Source: Collinsella sp.
GTDB lineage: Bacteria > Actinomycetota > Coriobacteriia > Coriobacteriales > Coriobacteriaceae
Direction of reading: 5' to 3'
DNA length: 64,000 nucleotides
Assembly (NCBI GenBank): GCA_019414445.1
Contig: DXMA01000010.1
Location: forward strand, 36,959 to 100,958
The notes under the pieces are model-generated. The model was not told where the DNA came from. It saw only the letters and a program-made list of their open reading frames with translations, and made no database searches. Shown here piece by piece: positions 41,999 through 50,066 of the stretch (positions are counted from its first letter, which is position 1; each line of letters opens with the position of its first letter). The translations under genes and the position numbers were made by a program.

Positions 41999-42979
41999 TT
42001 GGATATCATCGAGCTTCTAAAATCTGCCTTCATGGGCCTGGTCGAGGGCATCACCGAATGGCTGCCCGTCTCGTCGACCGGTCACATGATCTTGGTGGAC
42101 GAGTTCGTCAAGATGAACGTGAGCGAGACGTTCTGGAACATGTTCCTGGTCGTGATTCAGCTTGGCGCCATTTTGGCCGTCTGCGTCCTGTTCTTCCATG
42201 AGCTCAACCCGTTCTCGCCCAGCAAGGGCAAGGAGGGCCGTCGCGACACGTGGGTGCTGTGGGGCAAGATCGTGCTCGGCTGCATTCCTGCGGCGGCGAT
42301 CGGCCTGCCGCTCAACGACTGGATGGAGGAGCATTTCTACAACGCTCCCGTCGTGGCGCTGGCGCTCATTGTGTACGGCGTGCTGTTTATCGTGATCGAG
42401 AACTGGCGCGCGAGCAAGCGCGAGGAAACGGCCGTTGCCGGTTCGTTTGGTTCGCGTGCTGTGGTGTCGGGTGGACGCCCTGCCGGTGCGCACTTTGCGG
42501 CGCCCGCCGCGGCTACCGCTGAGGATGAGGACGATGACGAGGATCTGGACTTTGGTTCCATCACCACGCTCGAGGACCTGAGCTGGAAGACTGCGCTGGG
42601 TATCGGCTGCTTCCAGGTGCTTTCGCTGATTCCGGGCACGTCGCGTTCCGGCTCCACCATCATCGGTGGCCTACTTTTGGGCTGCACGCGTTCGGTGGCG
42701 TCCAAGTTTACGTTCTTCCTGGCCATCCCTGTCATGTTTGGCGCGAGCGCGCTCAAGCTGGTCAAGTATTTCATCAAGGGCGGCACGTTCGGCGCCAACG
42801 AGGTCGCTATCCTGGGCGTGGGCTGCGTTGTGGCCTTTGTGGTTTCGCTCATCGCCATCAAGTGGCTCATGGGCTTCGTCCGCCGTCACGACTTTAAGTG
42901 CTTCGGTGTTTACCGCGTCATTCTGGGCATCGTAGTGCTCGCATACTTCTTCGTTCTGGAGCCTATGCTCGGCCTGTAA
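41999..42979 (+). CDS. uppP: Undecaprenyl-diphosphate phosphatase with acidic insertion
   Basis: UppP dephosphorylates undecaprenyl pyrophosphate at the membrane to recycle the lipid carrier of wall synthesis and confers some bacitracin tolerance. The signature EGITEWLPVSSTGH is at residues 17-30 and PGTSRSG begins at Pro212; multiple spans match the family. A TTG start at 41999 is chosen because GAGGGGG lies 5-8 bases upstream and the alternative GTG 41978 has none. The 326-residue product is about 50-60 residues longer than usual because of a hydrophilic Ala-rich then acidic segment (EDEDDDEDLDFGS) at about 145-195, between spans. The insertion is in a loop and probably cytoplasmic or external, function unknown. 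Confidence 0.92.
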   Translation: MDIIELLKSAFMGLVEGITEWLPVSSTGHMILVDEFVKMNVSETFWNMFLVVIQLGAILAVCVLFFHELNPFSPSKGKEGRRDTWVLWGKIVLGCIPAAAIGLPLNDWMEEHFYNAPVVALALIVYGVLFIVIENWRASKREETAVAGSFGSRAVVSGGRPAGAHFAAPAAATAEDEDDDEDLDFGSITTLEDLSWKTALGIGCFQVLSLIPGTSRSGSTIIGGLLLGCTRSVASKFTFFLAIPVMFGASALKLVKYFIKGGTFGANEVAILGVGCVVAFVVSLIAIKWLMGFVRRHDFKCFGVYRVILGIVVLAYFFVLEPMLGL

Positions 42980-43025
42980 CTTGGTTGACGCTGCGCGGCG
43001 GCCAGAACGACAACTTGTCATTCAA

Positions 43026-43065
43026 AGAGGGCGGCATGACCAAAAGGTCTATGCCGCCCTCTTTT
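43026..43065 (+). terminator. Terminator after uppP
   Basis: AGAGGGCGGCAT (43026-43037) pairs with ATGCCGCCCTCT, enclosing GACC-AAAA-GGTC, followed by TTTTC. Confidence 0.88.
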
Positions 43066-43131
43066 CATGCCAATTTGTTCGCCCTGGCCGCCGCTCGCTG
43101 CTGCTGCCATGATATCGGTGGCTCCCTGGTT

Positions 43132-43194
43132 GGTGCATTGGGGTCAGGTTACTTTGCAGCAACATGGTGCAGACTAACCTGACCCCATTGCGCC
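43132..43194. repeat. 20-bp inverted repeat between uppP and pcrA
   Basis: The arms at 43132-43151 and 43175-43194 are inverted copies at 18 of 20 positions, with a shared core GGGGTCAGGTTA / TAACCTGACCCC and a 23-base spacer. No T-run follows, so it does not look like a normal terminator. Confidence 0.6.
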
Positions 43195-43335
43195 AAATCC
43201 GCTGGGGCGGGCCTGACGGTGGCGCGCGGAGTCGTGGTGTGATTTGCGTCGGTGTCCGCGCGGCTCGGTATACTGGTACGGCTCAAACTATGGCGTCGCC
43301 CGCAGGCGCGCCGTCCGTCAGATGAGGAGTCGCCC

Positions 43336-46236
43336 ATGACCCAGCCCTTGCCCTGGGAAAAGAACGCCGCGGTACCCGTGCCGCCCGCGCCGGAACCCGT
43401 GCCGCTCGATGCGTACACCGCCCCTGCTGCGCCGGAGCCCGAGCTCGTCCCGCTCGACATCTACGACGCTCCCGCGCCGGCACCCAAACCCGCCAAGCCG
43501 CTCGTCGACATCGACAGCCTTAATCCCGCCCAGCGCGAGGCGGTCCTGTCCACCGAGGGCCCGTTGCTGGTGCTCGCCGGCGCCGGCTCGGGCAAGACCC
43601 GCGTCTTGACCTTCCGCATCGCACACATGCTCGGCGACCTGGGTGTTAAGCCTTGGCAGGTTCTTGCCATCACGTTTACCAACAAGGCCGCGGCCGAGAT
43701 GCGCGAGCGTCTGGCGGCACTCATTCCCAGCGGCACCCGTGGCATGTGGGTGTGCACCTTCCATGCCATGTGCGTGCGCATGCTGCGCGAGGACGCCGAC
43801 CTGCTGGGCTACACCGGCCAGTTCACCATCTACGATGACGATGACTCAAAGCGCATGGTGCGTGACATTATGCAGGCGCTCGGCATCGAGCAAAAGCAGT
43901 TCCCCATCAACATGATCCGCAGCAAGATCAGCTCGGCCAAAAACGCCATGATCGGCCCCGAGGACATGCTCAAGAGCGCCGATAGCCCCAACGATAAAAA
44001 GGCCGCGCAGGTCTACTTGGAGCTGGAGCGCCGCCTGCGCGCCGCCAATGCGATGGACTTCGACGACCTGCTCGTGCGCACGCTTGAGCTGCTGCGCACC
44101 CGCCCCGAGGTGCTCGAAAAGTACCAGGAGCGCTTCCGCTACATTAGCGTCGACGAGTACCAGGACACCAACCACGTCCAGTACGAGATCGCTAACCTGC
44201 TGGCCGCCAAGTACCAAAACCTCATGGTCGTAGGCGACGATGACCAGTCCATTTACAGCTGGCGCGGCGCCGACATCACCAACATCCTGGACTTTGAGAA
44301 GGACTTTAAAAACTGCAAGACCGTCAAGCTGGAGCAGAACTATCGTTCCACGGGTCACATCCTGAGCGCCGCCAATGCCGTGGTGCGCCACAACTCGCAG
44401 CGCAAGGACAAGCGCCTGTTTACGGCCGAGGGCGATGGCGAGAAGATCCAGGCCTTCCAAGCGAGCGACGAGCGCGACGAGGGCCGCTGGATTGCCGGCG
44501 AGATCGAGAAACTGCATGCCAAAGGCACGAGCTATGACGATATCGCCGTGTTCTATCGCACCAACGCCCAGTCGCGTATCCTCGAAGATATGTTCCTGCG
44601 CGCGGGCGTGCCCTACAAGATCGTGGGAGGCACGCGATTCTTCGACCGTGCCGAGATCCGCGACGTCATGGCTTACCTCAAGATGATCGTGAACCCGGCC
44701 GACGAGATGAGCGTCAAGCGCATCATTAACACACCGCGCCGCGGCATCGGCTCAACCTCGATCCAAAAGATCGAGCAGCTGGCGCGCGACAACCGCTGTT
44801 CGTTCTTCCAGGCCTGCGAGATCGCGTGCGCCGAGACGGGCATGTTTAGCGCCAAGGTGCGCAATGGCCTGTCGAGCTTTGTGTCGCTGGTGCGCGAGGG
44901 TCGCCGCATGGACGGCGAGCTCAAGGACGTTGTCGAGATGATTGTCGATAAGACGGGCCTGCTGCAGGCGTTTCGCGCCGAGGGCACCATGGAGTCCGAG
45001 AGCCGTGCCGAGAATATCCAGGAATTTCTGGGCGTCGCTGCCGAATTTGAGGAAACGCACGAGGATATCGAGGGCACGCTCGAGAGCTTAGAAGAGCTGC
45101 GCGCAGCCGGTGTTGCCGACGTGCCTGCCGGCGCCGAGCCCGAGCCCGTCGTGGTGAGCGCGCCCGCGCCCAAACCGGGACCGTCCGCCCCGGCATCCTC
45201 GTTTGAGGCACTCGTCGGCGCGCGCGATGCTGCAGGTTCCAATCCGCTCGATAGCCTAGCCGCCCCGGCGCTCTCGCCGCAGGATGCCCTGGCCGCCGCC
45301 ATCGCGGGCAACGCGTATGCCGCGCCGACGGAGATGCCGGCGGGTGTCGTACATGCCGACGAGATCGAGCGCACCTACGGCCCGCTCACCTGTAAAGCGC
45401 TGCCGGCACTCATGGAGTGGCTGGCCCTGCGCTCTGACTTGGATTCCCTGGCCGGCGAGACGCATGCCATCACCATGATGACCATCCACTCCGCCAAGGG
45501 CCTGGAGTTCCCGGCAGTGTTCGTGGCCGGCATGGAGGAGGGCATCTTCCCGCACGTGCACGACTTTGGCGGCAGCGATGACCCGGGCAAGCTCGAGGAG
45601 GAGCGTCGCCTGGCCTACGTTGCCATCACGCGCGCCCGTAAGCGCCTGTTCTTGACCTATGCGGCCACGCGTCGCACCTACGGCTCGACTTCTGCCAACC
45701 CGCGCTCGCGCTTCCTCAACGAGATTCCGTTTGAGGACATCGAGTTTAGCGGCATCGGTTCTGCCGGTTTTGAGGGCACGGGCTGGGAGAAGCGCGGCGA
45801 CCGTCACGGCACGTTTGGCTCGGGTATGGGCTCGGACATGTATGGCGGCAAGGTGTTTGGCTCACATACGCGCTCGACCGGCGGTTCCGGTTCGCGCGGC
45901 GGATCGAGCTTTGATGACTTCTTTGGCGGCAGCAGCTATGGGACCGAGCGCCATCGTGGGGTCTCGCCCGACGCTGGCCGTGTTGCCTCGACCTTTGGCT
46001 CGGGCGCGCCGCGAGCCAAAAAGCCGTCGTCCAAGGTGTCCCCGACGGTGGAGCGCAAGGTCGATCGCGCCAGCGCATCGCAGGACTTTGCCGCGGGCGA
46101 TACTGTGAGTCACAAGACCTTTGGCACGGGTACTGTCATCTCGGTTGTCGGAGACATGATCGAGGTTCAATTCGAAAAGACCGGCCAGACCAAAAAGCTG
46201 ATGAAGGGCTTTGCACCGATCGTTAAACTGTCGTAA
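43336..46236 (+). CDS. pcrA: ATP-dependent DNA helicase PcrA/UvrD
   Basis: This 966-residue SF1A helicase translocates 3' to 5' and acts in repair and in removing proteins from DNA. GAGGAG precedes ATG 43336. Visible motifs are LNPAQREAV (Q motif), AGAGSGKTRVL (I), FTNKAA (Ia), VDEYQDTN (II), VGDDDQSIYSWRGA (III), KLEQNYRS (IV), MTIHSAKGLEF (V) and AITRARKRL (VI). A C-terminal PcrA-type Tudor-like domain contains HKTFGTGTVISV. A proline-rich leader of about 55 residues precedes the core, and a low-complexity Pro/Ala segment (about 592-688) interrupts the 2B region. Both additions are unusual; the catalytic motifs are intact. Confidence 0.95.
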   Translation: MTQPLPWEKNAAVPVPPAPEPVPLDAYTAPAAPEPELVPLDIYDAPAPAPKPAKPLVDIDSLNPAQREAVLSTEGPLLVLAGAGSGKTRVLTFRIAHMLGDLGVKPWQVLAITFTNKAAAEMRERLAALIPSGTRGMWVCTFHAMCVRMLREDADLLGYTGQFTIYDDDDSKRMVRDIMQALGIEQKQFPINMIRSKISSAKNAMIGPEDMLKSADSPNDKKAAQVYLELERRLRAANAMDFDDLLVRTLELLRTRPEVLEKYQERFRYISVDEYQDTNHVQYEIANLLAAKYQNLMVVGDDDQSIYSWRGADITNILDFEKDFKNCKTVKLEQNYRSTGHILSAANAVVRHNSQRKDKRLFTAEGDGEKIQAFQASDERDEGRWIAGEIEKLHAKGTSYDDIAVFYRTNAQSRILEDMFLRAGVPYKIVGGTRFFDRAEIRDVMAYLKMIVNPADEMSVKRIINTPRRGIGSTSIQKIEQLARDNRCSFFQACEIACAETGMFSAKVRNGLSSFVSLVREGRRMDGELKDVVEMIVDKTGLLQAFRAEGTMESESRAENIQEFLGVAAEFEETHEDIEGTLESLEELRAAGVADVPAGAEPEPVVVSAPAPKPGPSAPASSFEALVGARDAAGSNPLDSLAAPALSPQDALAAAIAGNAYAAPTEMPAGVVHADEIERTYGPLTCKALPALMEWLALRSDLDSLAGETHAITMMTIHSAKGLEFPAVFVAGMEEGIFPHVHDFGGSDDPGKLEEERRLAYVAITRARKRLFLTYAATRRTYGSTSANPRSRFLNEIPFEDIEFSGIGSAGFEGTGWEKRGDRHGTFGSGMGSDMYGGKVFGSHTRSTGGSGSRGGSSFDDFFGGSSYGTERHRGVSPDAGRVASTFGSGAPRAKKPSSKVSPTVERKVDRASASQDFAAGDTVSHKTFGTGTVISVVGDMIEVQFEKTGQTKKLMKGFAPIVKLS

Positions 46237-46243
46237 TCCCGGC

Positions 46244-46373
46244 GGACCTGGGCGGGCGTATGGGGCAACATCGCCTGCTCGGACAGTCCTGCGCAAGACG
46301 GAGGCCACATTAAGTGGCCTCCTTTGCGTGCGGAACTCGCGATCGATGTTGCCCCATACGCCCGCCCAGGTCC
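46244..46373. repeat. 30-bp perfect inverted repeat around a terminator hairpin
   Basis: The arms at 46244-46273 and 46344-46373 are exact inverted copies over 30 bases (outer GGACCTGGGCGG, inner CAACATCG). A hairpin GGAGGCCAC / GTGGCCTCC (46300-46308 and 46314-46322) sits centrally and is followed by TTTGCG. The structure starts 8 bases after the pcrA stop. Confidence 0.7.
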
Positions 46374-46458
46374 TTAGATAACGTTGCTTGCGAACGTCGC
46401 TCTGCTCGTTCGCTTTTTGATCTGGAGAGCCGGGTGGGCTGATATGTAGATACGAGTA

Positions 46459-46495
46459 GGGGCTCCTCCGTTGGTGGACGGGGGAGCCCCTTGTT
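46459..46495 (+). terminator. Hairpin between pcrA and manA
   Basis: GGGGCTCC (46459-46466) pairs with GGAGCCCC (46483-46490), with additional inner CCGT/ACGG pairing, then TTGTTGCGTTTT. It could end pcrA transcripts; on the minus strand it lacks a T-run. Confidence 0.55.
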
Positions 46496-46517
46496 GCGTT
46501 TTGGTTGTTGTTGCGAC

Positions 46518-47450
46518 CTAGAGGTGGCTGATGATCAGTTCCATCTTGCCTTCGAGGTCGATGGAGCTGACGGTGCTCGGGGCCAGCAGGTGGCTTCCCT
46601 TGTGGACGGGGTCGCCGCAGACGGTGCCTTCGCCGTCGATGACCGACAGACACATGAAGGGCCAGCGCTGGTCGAGGGTCTTGCTGCCGTCGACGCGCAC
46701 GCGGTCGACGGTGTAGCAGGGGTTGGACTCGAGCTCGGTTACGCCATCTACCTCGGGCGTGGTTACGGTACCGTCGGTCGGTGCCTGCGCGTTAAAGTTG
46801 ATGCAATCCAGGCTCTGCTCAATGTGCAGCGGGCGCAGCTTGCCGTCGGTGCCGGGGCGGTCGTAGTCGTACAGGCGATACGTCACGTCGCTCGACTGCT
46901 GCGTCTCCAAAATGAGCGTGCCGGTCTTGATGGCATGCACAGTACCGGAATCAATCTGGAAAAAGTCACCCTTGTGAATCGGCAGCACGTTGAGCATGTC
47001 GTCCCAACGGCCTTCCTCGATCATCTGTGCGGCCTCGGCGCGGTCGTGCGCGCGCTGGCCGACGATGATCGTGGCACCGGGCTCGCAATCCAGCACGTAC
47101 CAGCACTCGGTTTTGCCCAGGCTGCCGTTCTCGTGCTCAGCGGCGTACTCGTCGTTGGGATGAATCTGGATTGAAAGGTCGTCCTTGGCGTCCAGAATCT
47201 TAATGAGCAGCGGGAACTCCTTGCCCTCGCAGTTGCCAAAGAGCTCGCGGTGCTCGGCCCACAGCCATGACAGCGTGTGACCGGCGTACGGGCCCTCAGC
47301 GATCTGGCAGTCGCCGTTGGGGTGTGCCGAGATGGCCCAACACTCACCGATGGGACCATCGGGAATGTCGTAGCCAAATACGGTTTCGAGTTGACGGCCG
47401 CCCCAGATCTTCTCGTGGAAGATTGGCGTGAGTTTAATCAAATCGGACAT
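46518..47450 (-). CDS. manA: Mannose-6-phosphate isomerase, class I
   Basis: This 310-residue isomerase interconverts mannose-6-phosphate and fructose-6-phosphate using zinc. Metal-site elements are IQIHPND, KTECWYVLD and SGTVHAI. ATG 47450 is favoured because GGGAG precedes it with proper spacing; the frame continues 60 bases further upstream without a better site. The cupin C-terminal part (about 230-310) is of the short kind. It lies on the minus strand behind the GntR regulator (72 bases apart), so the two could share a transcript. Confidence 0.92.
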   Translation of the reverse strand: MSDLIKLTPIFHEKIWGGRQLETVFGYDIPDGPIGECWAISAHPNGDCQIAEGPYAGHTLSWLWAEHRELFGNCEGKEFPLLIKILDAKDDLSIQIHPNDEYAAEHENGSLGKTECWYVLDCEPGATIIVGQRAHDRAEAAQMIEEGRWDDMLNVLPIHKGDFFQIDSGTVHAIKTGTLILETQQSSDVTYRLYDYDRPGTDGKLRPLHIEQSLDCINFNAQAPTDGTVTTPEVDGVTELESNPCYTVDRVRVDGSKTLDQRWPFMCLSVIDGEGTVCGDPVHKGSHLLAPSTVSSIDLEGKMELIISHL

Positions 47451-47522
47451 GTGCATACTCCCATAAGGTTGTGCGGGCGCCGCGTAAGACGACTCAAAAC
47501 GAGCACCCACCGGATAACAAAG

Positions 47523-48242
47523 CTAGGCCAGCGTTACGTTGTGCAGCTCAAAGCGGTCGCCTACGTTGTGCGAGATAGAATATTCAAACGCGGTGCCGCT
47601 ATCCAAGAAGCCAATCTGGTTGAGTTCGAGCAAGGGAGAGCCGGGTTTGGTATCCAGGCGCTCAGCCTCTTCCTCAGTTGCCGCGACGGCGCGGATGGTG
47701 CGATGGAAGCTCGAAATCTTCAGCCCGCATTGCTCGCGGATAAAGCCGTAGACCGATCCGTACAAGTCCTTCTTTTTAAGGCCCGGGATCAGTTCGAGCG
47801 GCATATAGGTGTACTCGATGACGATGGGCTTCTCGTCGACCTGGCGCACGCGCACGATGTGATAGGCGAAGTCATCCTCGGCCATTCCCAGCTGGGTCGC
47901 AACCTCTGCCGGCGGATTGACGATCGAGAAATCGTAGACCACCGAGGTCACTTTCTCCCCGCGATGCTCGTACGAAAAGCCTTGGGCGCGGTCATTCTTG
48001 CCTTGGAAAAACACCTGGCCGGGAAGCCCCGCTGTGTCCTTGACGTAGGTGCCCGATCCGCGCCGACTGGTGATCAAGCCCTCCTCGGTAATCTGCTCAA
48101 TCGCACGTTTGACGGTGATCTTAGAAACGCTATAGAGCTCGCAAAACTCTACGACGGTGGGCATCTTATCGCCCGGCTTAAGGGCGCCGTCCTCGATGCT
48201 TCGACGGATATCTGCAGCTATCGCCTCGTATTTGGGAATCAT
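47523..48242 (-). CDS. GntR/HutC-family regulator (UTRA domain)
   Basis: This 239-residue regulator has a GntR winged helix (KYEAIAADIRRSIEDGALKP, then YSVSKITVKRAIEQI, SRRGSGTYV) and a UTRA ligand-binding domain (from about 90, ending with LLELNQIGFLDSGTAFEYSI). UTRA proteins sense sugar phosphates or amines. The divergent neighbour is a phospho-beta-glucosidase followed by PTS genes, so phospho-glucoside sensing is likely. The palindrome AAGTA-TACC-TACTT (48279-48292) in the shared upstream region is a plausible operator. Confidence 0.9.
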   Translation of the reverse strand: MIPKYEAIAADIRRSIEDGALKPGDKMPTVVEFCELYSVSKITVKRAIEQITEEGLITSRRGSGTYVKDTAGLPGQVFFQGKNDRAQGFSYEHRGEKVTSVVYDFSIVNPPAEVATQLGMAEDDFAYHIVRVRQVDEKPIVIEYTYMPLELIPGLKKKDLYGSVYGFIREQCGLKISSFHRTIRAVAATEEEAERLDTKPGSPLLELNQIGFLDSGTAFEYSISHNVGDRFELHNVTLA

Positions 48243-48278
48243 GCAATCCTCCCTTCATATTTGCGTTGAATATTAAGA

Positions 48279-48292
48279 AAGTATACCTACTT
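48279..48292. promoter_or_regulatory. Candidate GntR operator
   Basis: AAGTATACCTACTT is an inverted repeat of AAGTA with a 4-base gap; it overlaps the TATACT -10-like box reading toward the regulator gene. Confidence 0.45.
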
Positions 48293-48351
48293 AAAAAGCA
48301 TCCATATGGCTTTCATGAAAGAAGTTCGATAAAGAAAAGTTAAAAAGACGC

Positions 48352-48379
48352 TTTACATAGAAAATTAGAGCGCTATAGT
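48352..48379 (+). promoter_or_regulatory. Promoter of the beta-glucoside operon
   Basis: TTTACA (48352-48357), a 16-bp spacer and TATAGT (48374-48379) give a leader of about 160 bases before the glucosidase. Confidence 0.6.
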
Positions 48380-48423
48380 TATGGACAACAAGCGAGATGC
48401 ATTGGCGTTTGCTTGTACTGTTT

Positions 48424-48509
48424 GGGGACGGTTTTGTTTTGGTGGGTTGGATATCGATATGACCGGTGCGCGCCCGCGCCGGATTGCCTGCCAAAGCAAA
48501 CCCGTCTCC
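48424..48509 (+). other. Leader hairpin upstream of the glucosidase gene
   Basis: Arms at 48424-48442 and 48491-48509 pair over 19 positions with one mismatch and two G-U pairs (GGGGACGG with CCCGTCTCC at the base). An inner GC-rich hairpin lies at about 48463-48482. It lies between promoter and ribosome site; antitermination or mRNA protection is possible. Confidence 0.45.
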
Positions 48510-48545
48510 AACCGGAAGCTCTAGAACACGAAAGCGAGGACTTTG

Positions 48546-49946
48546 ATGGCACAGTATCAGCTGCCCAACGACTTCTTCTTTGGCGCTGCTATGTCCGGCC
48601 CGCAGACTGAGGGTCAGTGGAACCAGGGCGGCAAGCTCGAGAACCTGTGGGACACCTGGTCCATCCAGGATCTGGGCTCGTTCTACAACTGCGTTGGCTC
48701 TTATGCCGGCAATGACTTTATGGCCAAGTACCAGGAAGACTTTCGCATTTTGAAGGACTTGGGCCTGAATACCTATCGCACTTCCATCCAGTGGAGCCGT
48801 CTGCTCGATGCCGACGGCAACCTTAACGAGGAGGGCGCTGCGTGGTATCACGAGCTGTTCCGCGCCTCTCGCGAGGCCGGCCTGGAGCCGTTTGTCAACT
48901 TGTACCACTTTGACATGCCCACCTACCTCTTTAACCGTGGCGGCTGGGAGAGCCGTGAGGTCGTCGAGGCTTACGCGCATTACGCCGACGTCGCCTTCCA
49001 CGAGTTTGGCCAGGAGATCAAGTACTGGTTCACCTTTAACGAGCCCATCGTCGAGCCCGAGCAGCGCTATCAGGAGGGCGTGTGGTTCCCGCAGCTCCAC
49101 GACTTCAACCGCGCCCGCACCGTGCAGTATCACATCTCGCTGGCGCACGCGCTGGCCGTGGCCAACTATCGTCGCGCCTATGACGAGGGCGCTATTCGCG
49201 CCGATGCCAAGATCGGCATGATCAACTGCTTTACCCCGGTCTACACCAAGGAGAACCCCAGCGAGGCAGACCTCGAGGCCGTGCGTATGACCAGCGGCAT
49301 CAACAACCGCTGGTGGCTCGACCTTATTACCAAGGGCGAGCTTCCTGCCGACGTGCTTGACAGCCTGGCCGAGGGCGGCGTCAAGCTTCCGTTCCGCGCC
49401 GGCGACCAAGAGATTCTCAAGCAGGGTGTTGTCGACTGGCTCGGCTGCAACTACTACCACCCCACGCGTGTTCAGGCACCGGCGAGCAAGGTCGACCAGT
49501 ACGGCCTGCCGCACTTTGCCGACGAGTATGTGTGGCCCGATGCCGTTATGAACGAGAGCCGCGGCTGGGAGATCTACCCGCAGGGCCTCTACGACTTTGG
49601 CATGGACTGTGCTAAGAACTACCCCGATCTTGAGTGGTTCGTTTCCGAGAACGGCATCGGCATCATGGACGAATACAAGAACCGTGACGCCGAAGGAACC
49701 ATCCAGGATGACTACCGCGTCGACTTTGTACGCCAGCACCTGGAGTGGGTTGCCAAGGCAATTGCCGAGGGCGCCAAGTGCCGCGGATACCATTATTGGG
49801 CCGTCATCGATAACTGGTCTTGGGCGAATGCCTTTAAGAATCGTTACGGCTTTGTCGAGGTCGATCTGATGGACGGCTACAAGCGCCGCCTTAAGAAGTC
49901 GGCGGCCTGGCTCAAACAGGTCGCCACGACCCACGTGGTTGATTAG
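48546..49946 (+). CDS. GH1 6-phospho-beta-glucosidase
   Basis: This 466-residue family GH1 hydrolase cleaves phosphorylated beta-glucosides such as cellobiose-6-phosphate delivered by the PTS genes downstream. The acid/base Glu166 lies in WFTFNEPIV and the nucleophile Glu368 in VSENGIG. The ATG at 48546 follows GAGGA by five bases. The N terminus PNDFFFGAAMSGPQTEG matches family GH1. It heads the cluster glucosidase, IIC, IIB, IIA, divergent from the GntR-type regulator, which is the usual arrangement for induced beta-glucoside use. Confidence 0.93.
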   Translation: MAQYQLPNDFFFGAAMSGPQTEGQWNQGGKLENLWDTWSIQDLGSFYNCVGSYAGNDFMAKYQEDFRILKDLGLNTYRTSIQWSRLLDADGNLNEEGAAWYHELFRASREAGLEPFVNLYHFDMPTYLFNRGGWESREVVEAYAHYADVAFHEFGQEIKYWFTFNEPIVEPEQRYQEGVWFPQLHDFNRARTVQYHISLAHALAVANYRRAYDEGAIRADAKIGMINCFTPVYTKENPSEADLEAVRMTSGINNRWWLDLITKGELPADVLDSLAEGGVKLPFRAGDQEILKQGVVDWLGCNYYHPTRVQAPASKVDQYGLPHFADEYVWPDAVMNESRGWEIYPQGLYDFGMDCAKNYPDLEWFVSENGIGIMDEYKNRDAEGTIQDDYRVDFVRQHLEWVAKAIAEGAKCRGYHYWAVIDNWSWANAFKNRYGFVEVDLMDGYKRRLKKSAAWLKQVATTHVVD

Positions 49947-50066
49947 CGACCGGGCGAACGCCCAGACCGCGCGCTGCCGCGCGCAACACATGGCACATCT
50001 GGTGGCAGAGGGCGACAGATCACCGTGCGCATAGGAAAAGGCCGGATTTGAAAGTTAGGAGCAATC

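Noticed and set aside
48291..49991. Minus-strand open frame of 566 codons over the GH1 gene
   Set aside because: Antisense to a glycosidase with both catalytic glutamates; it arises from GC-rich codon structure.
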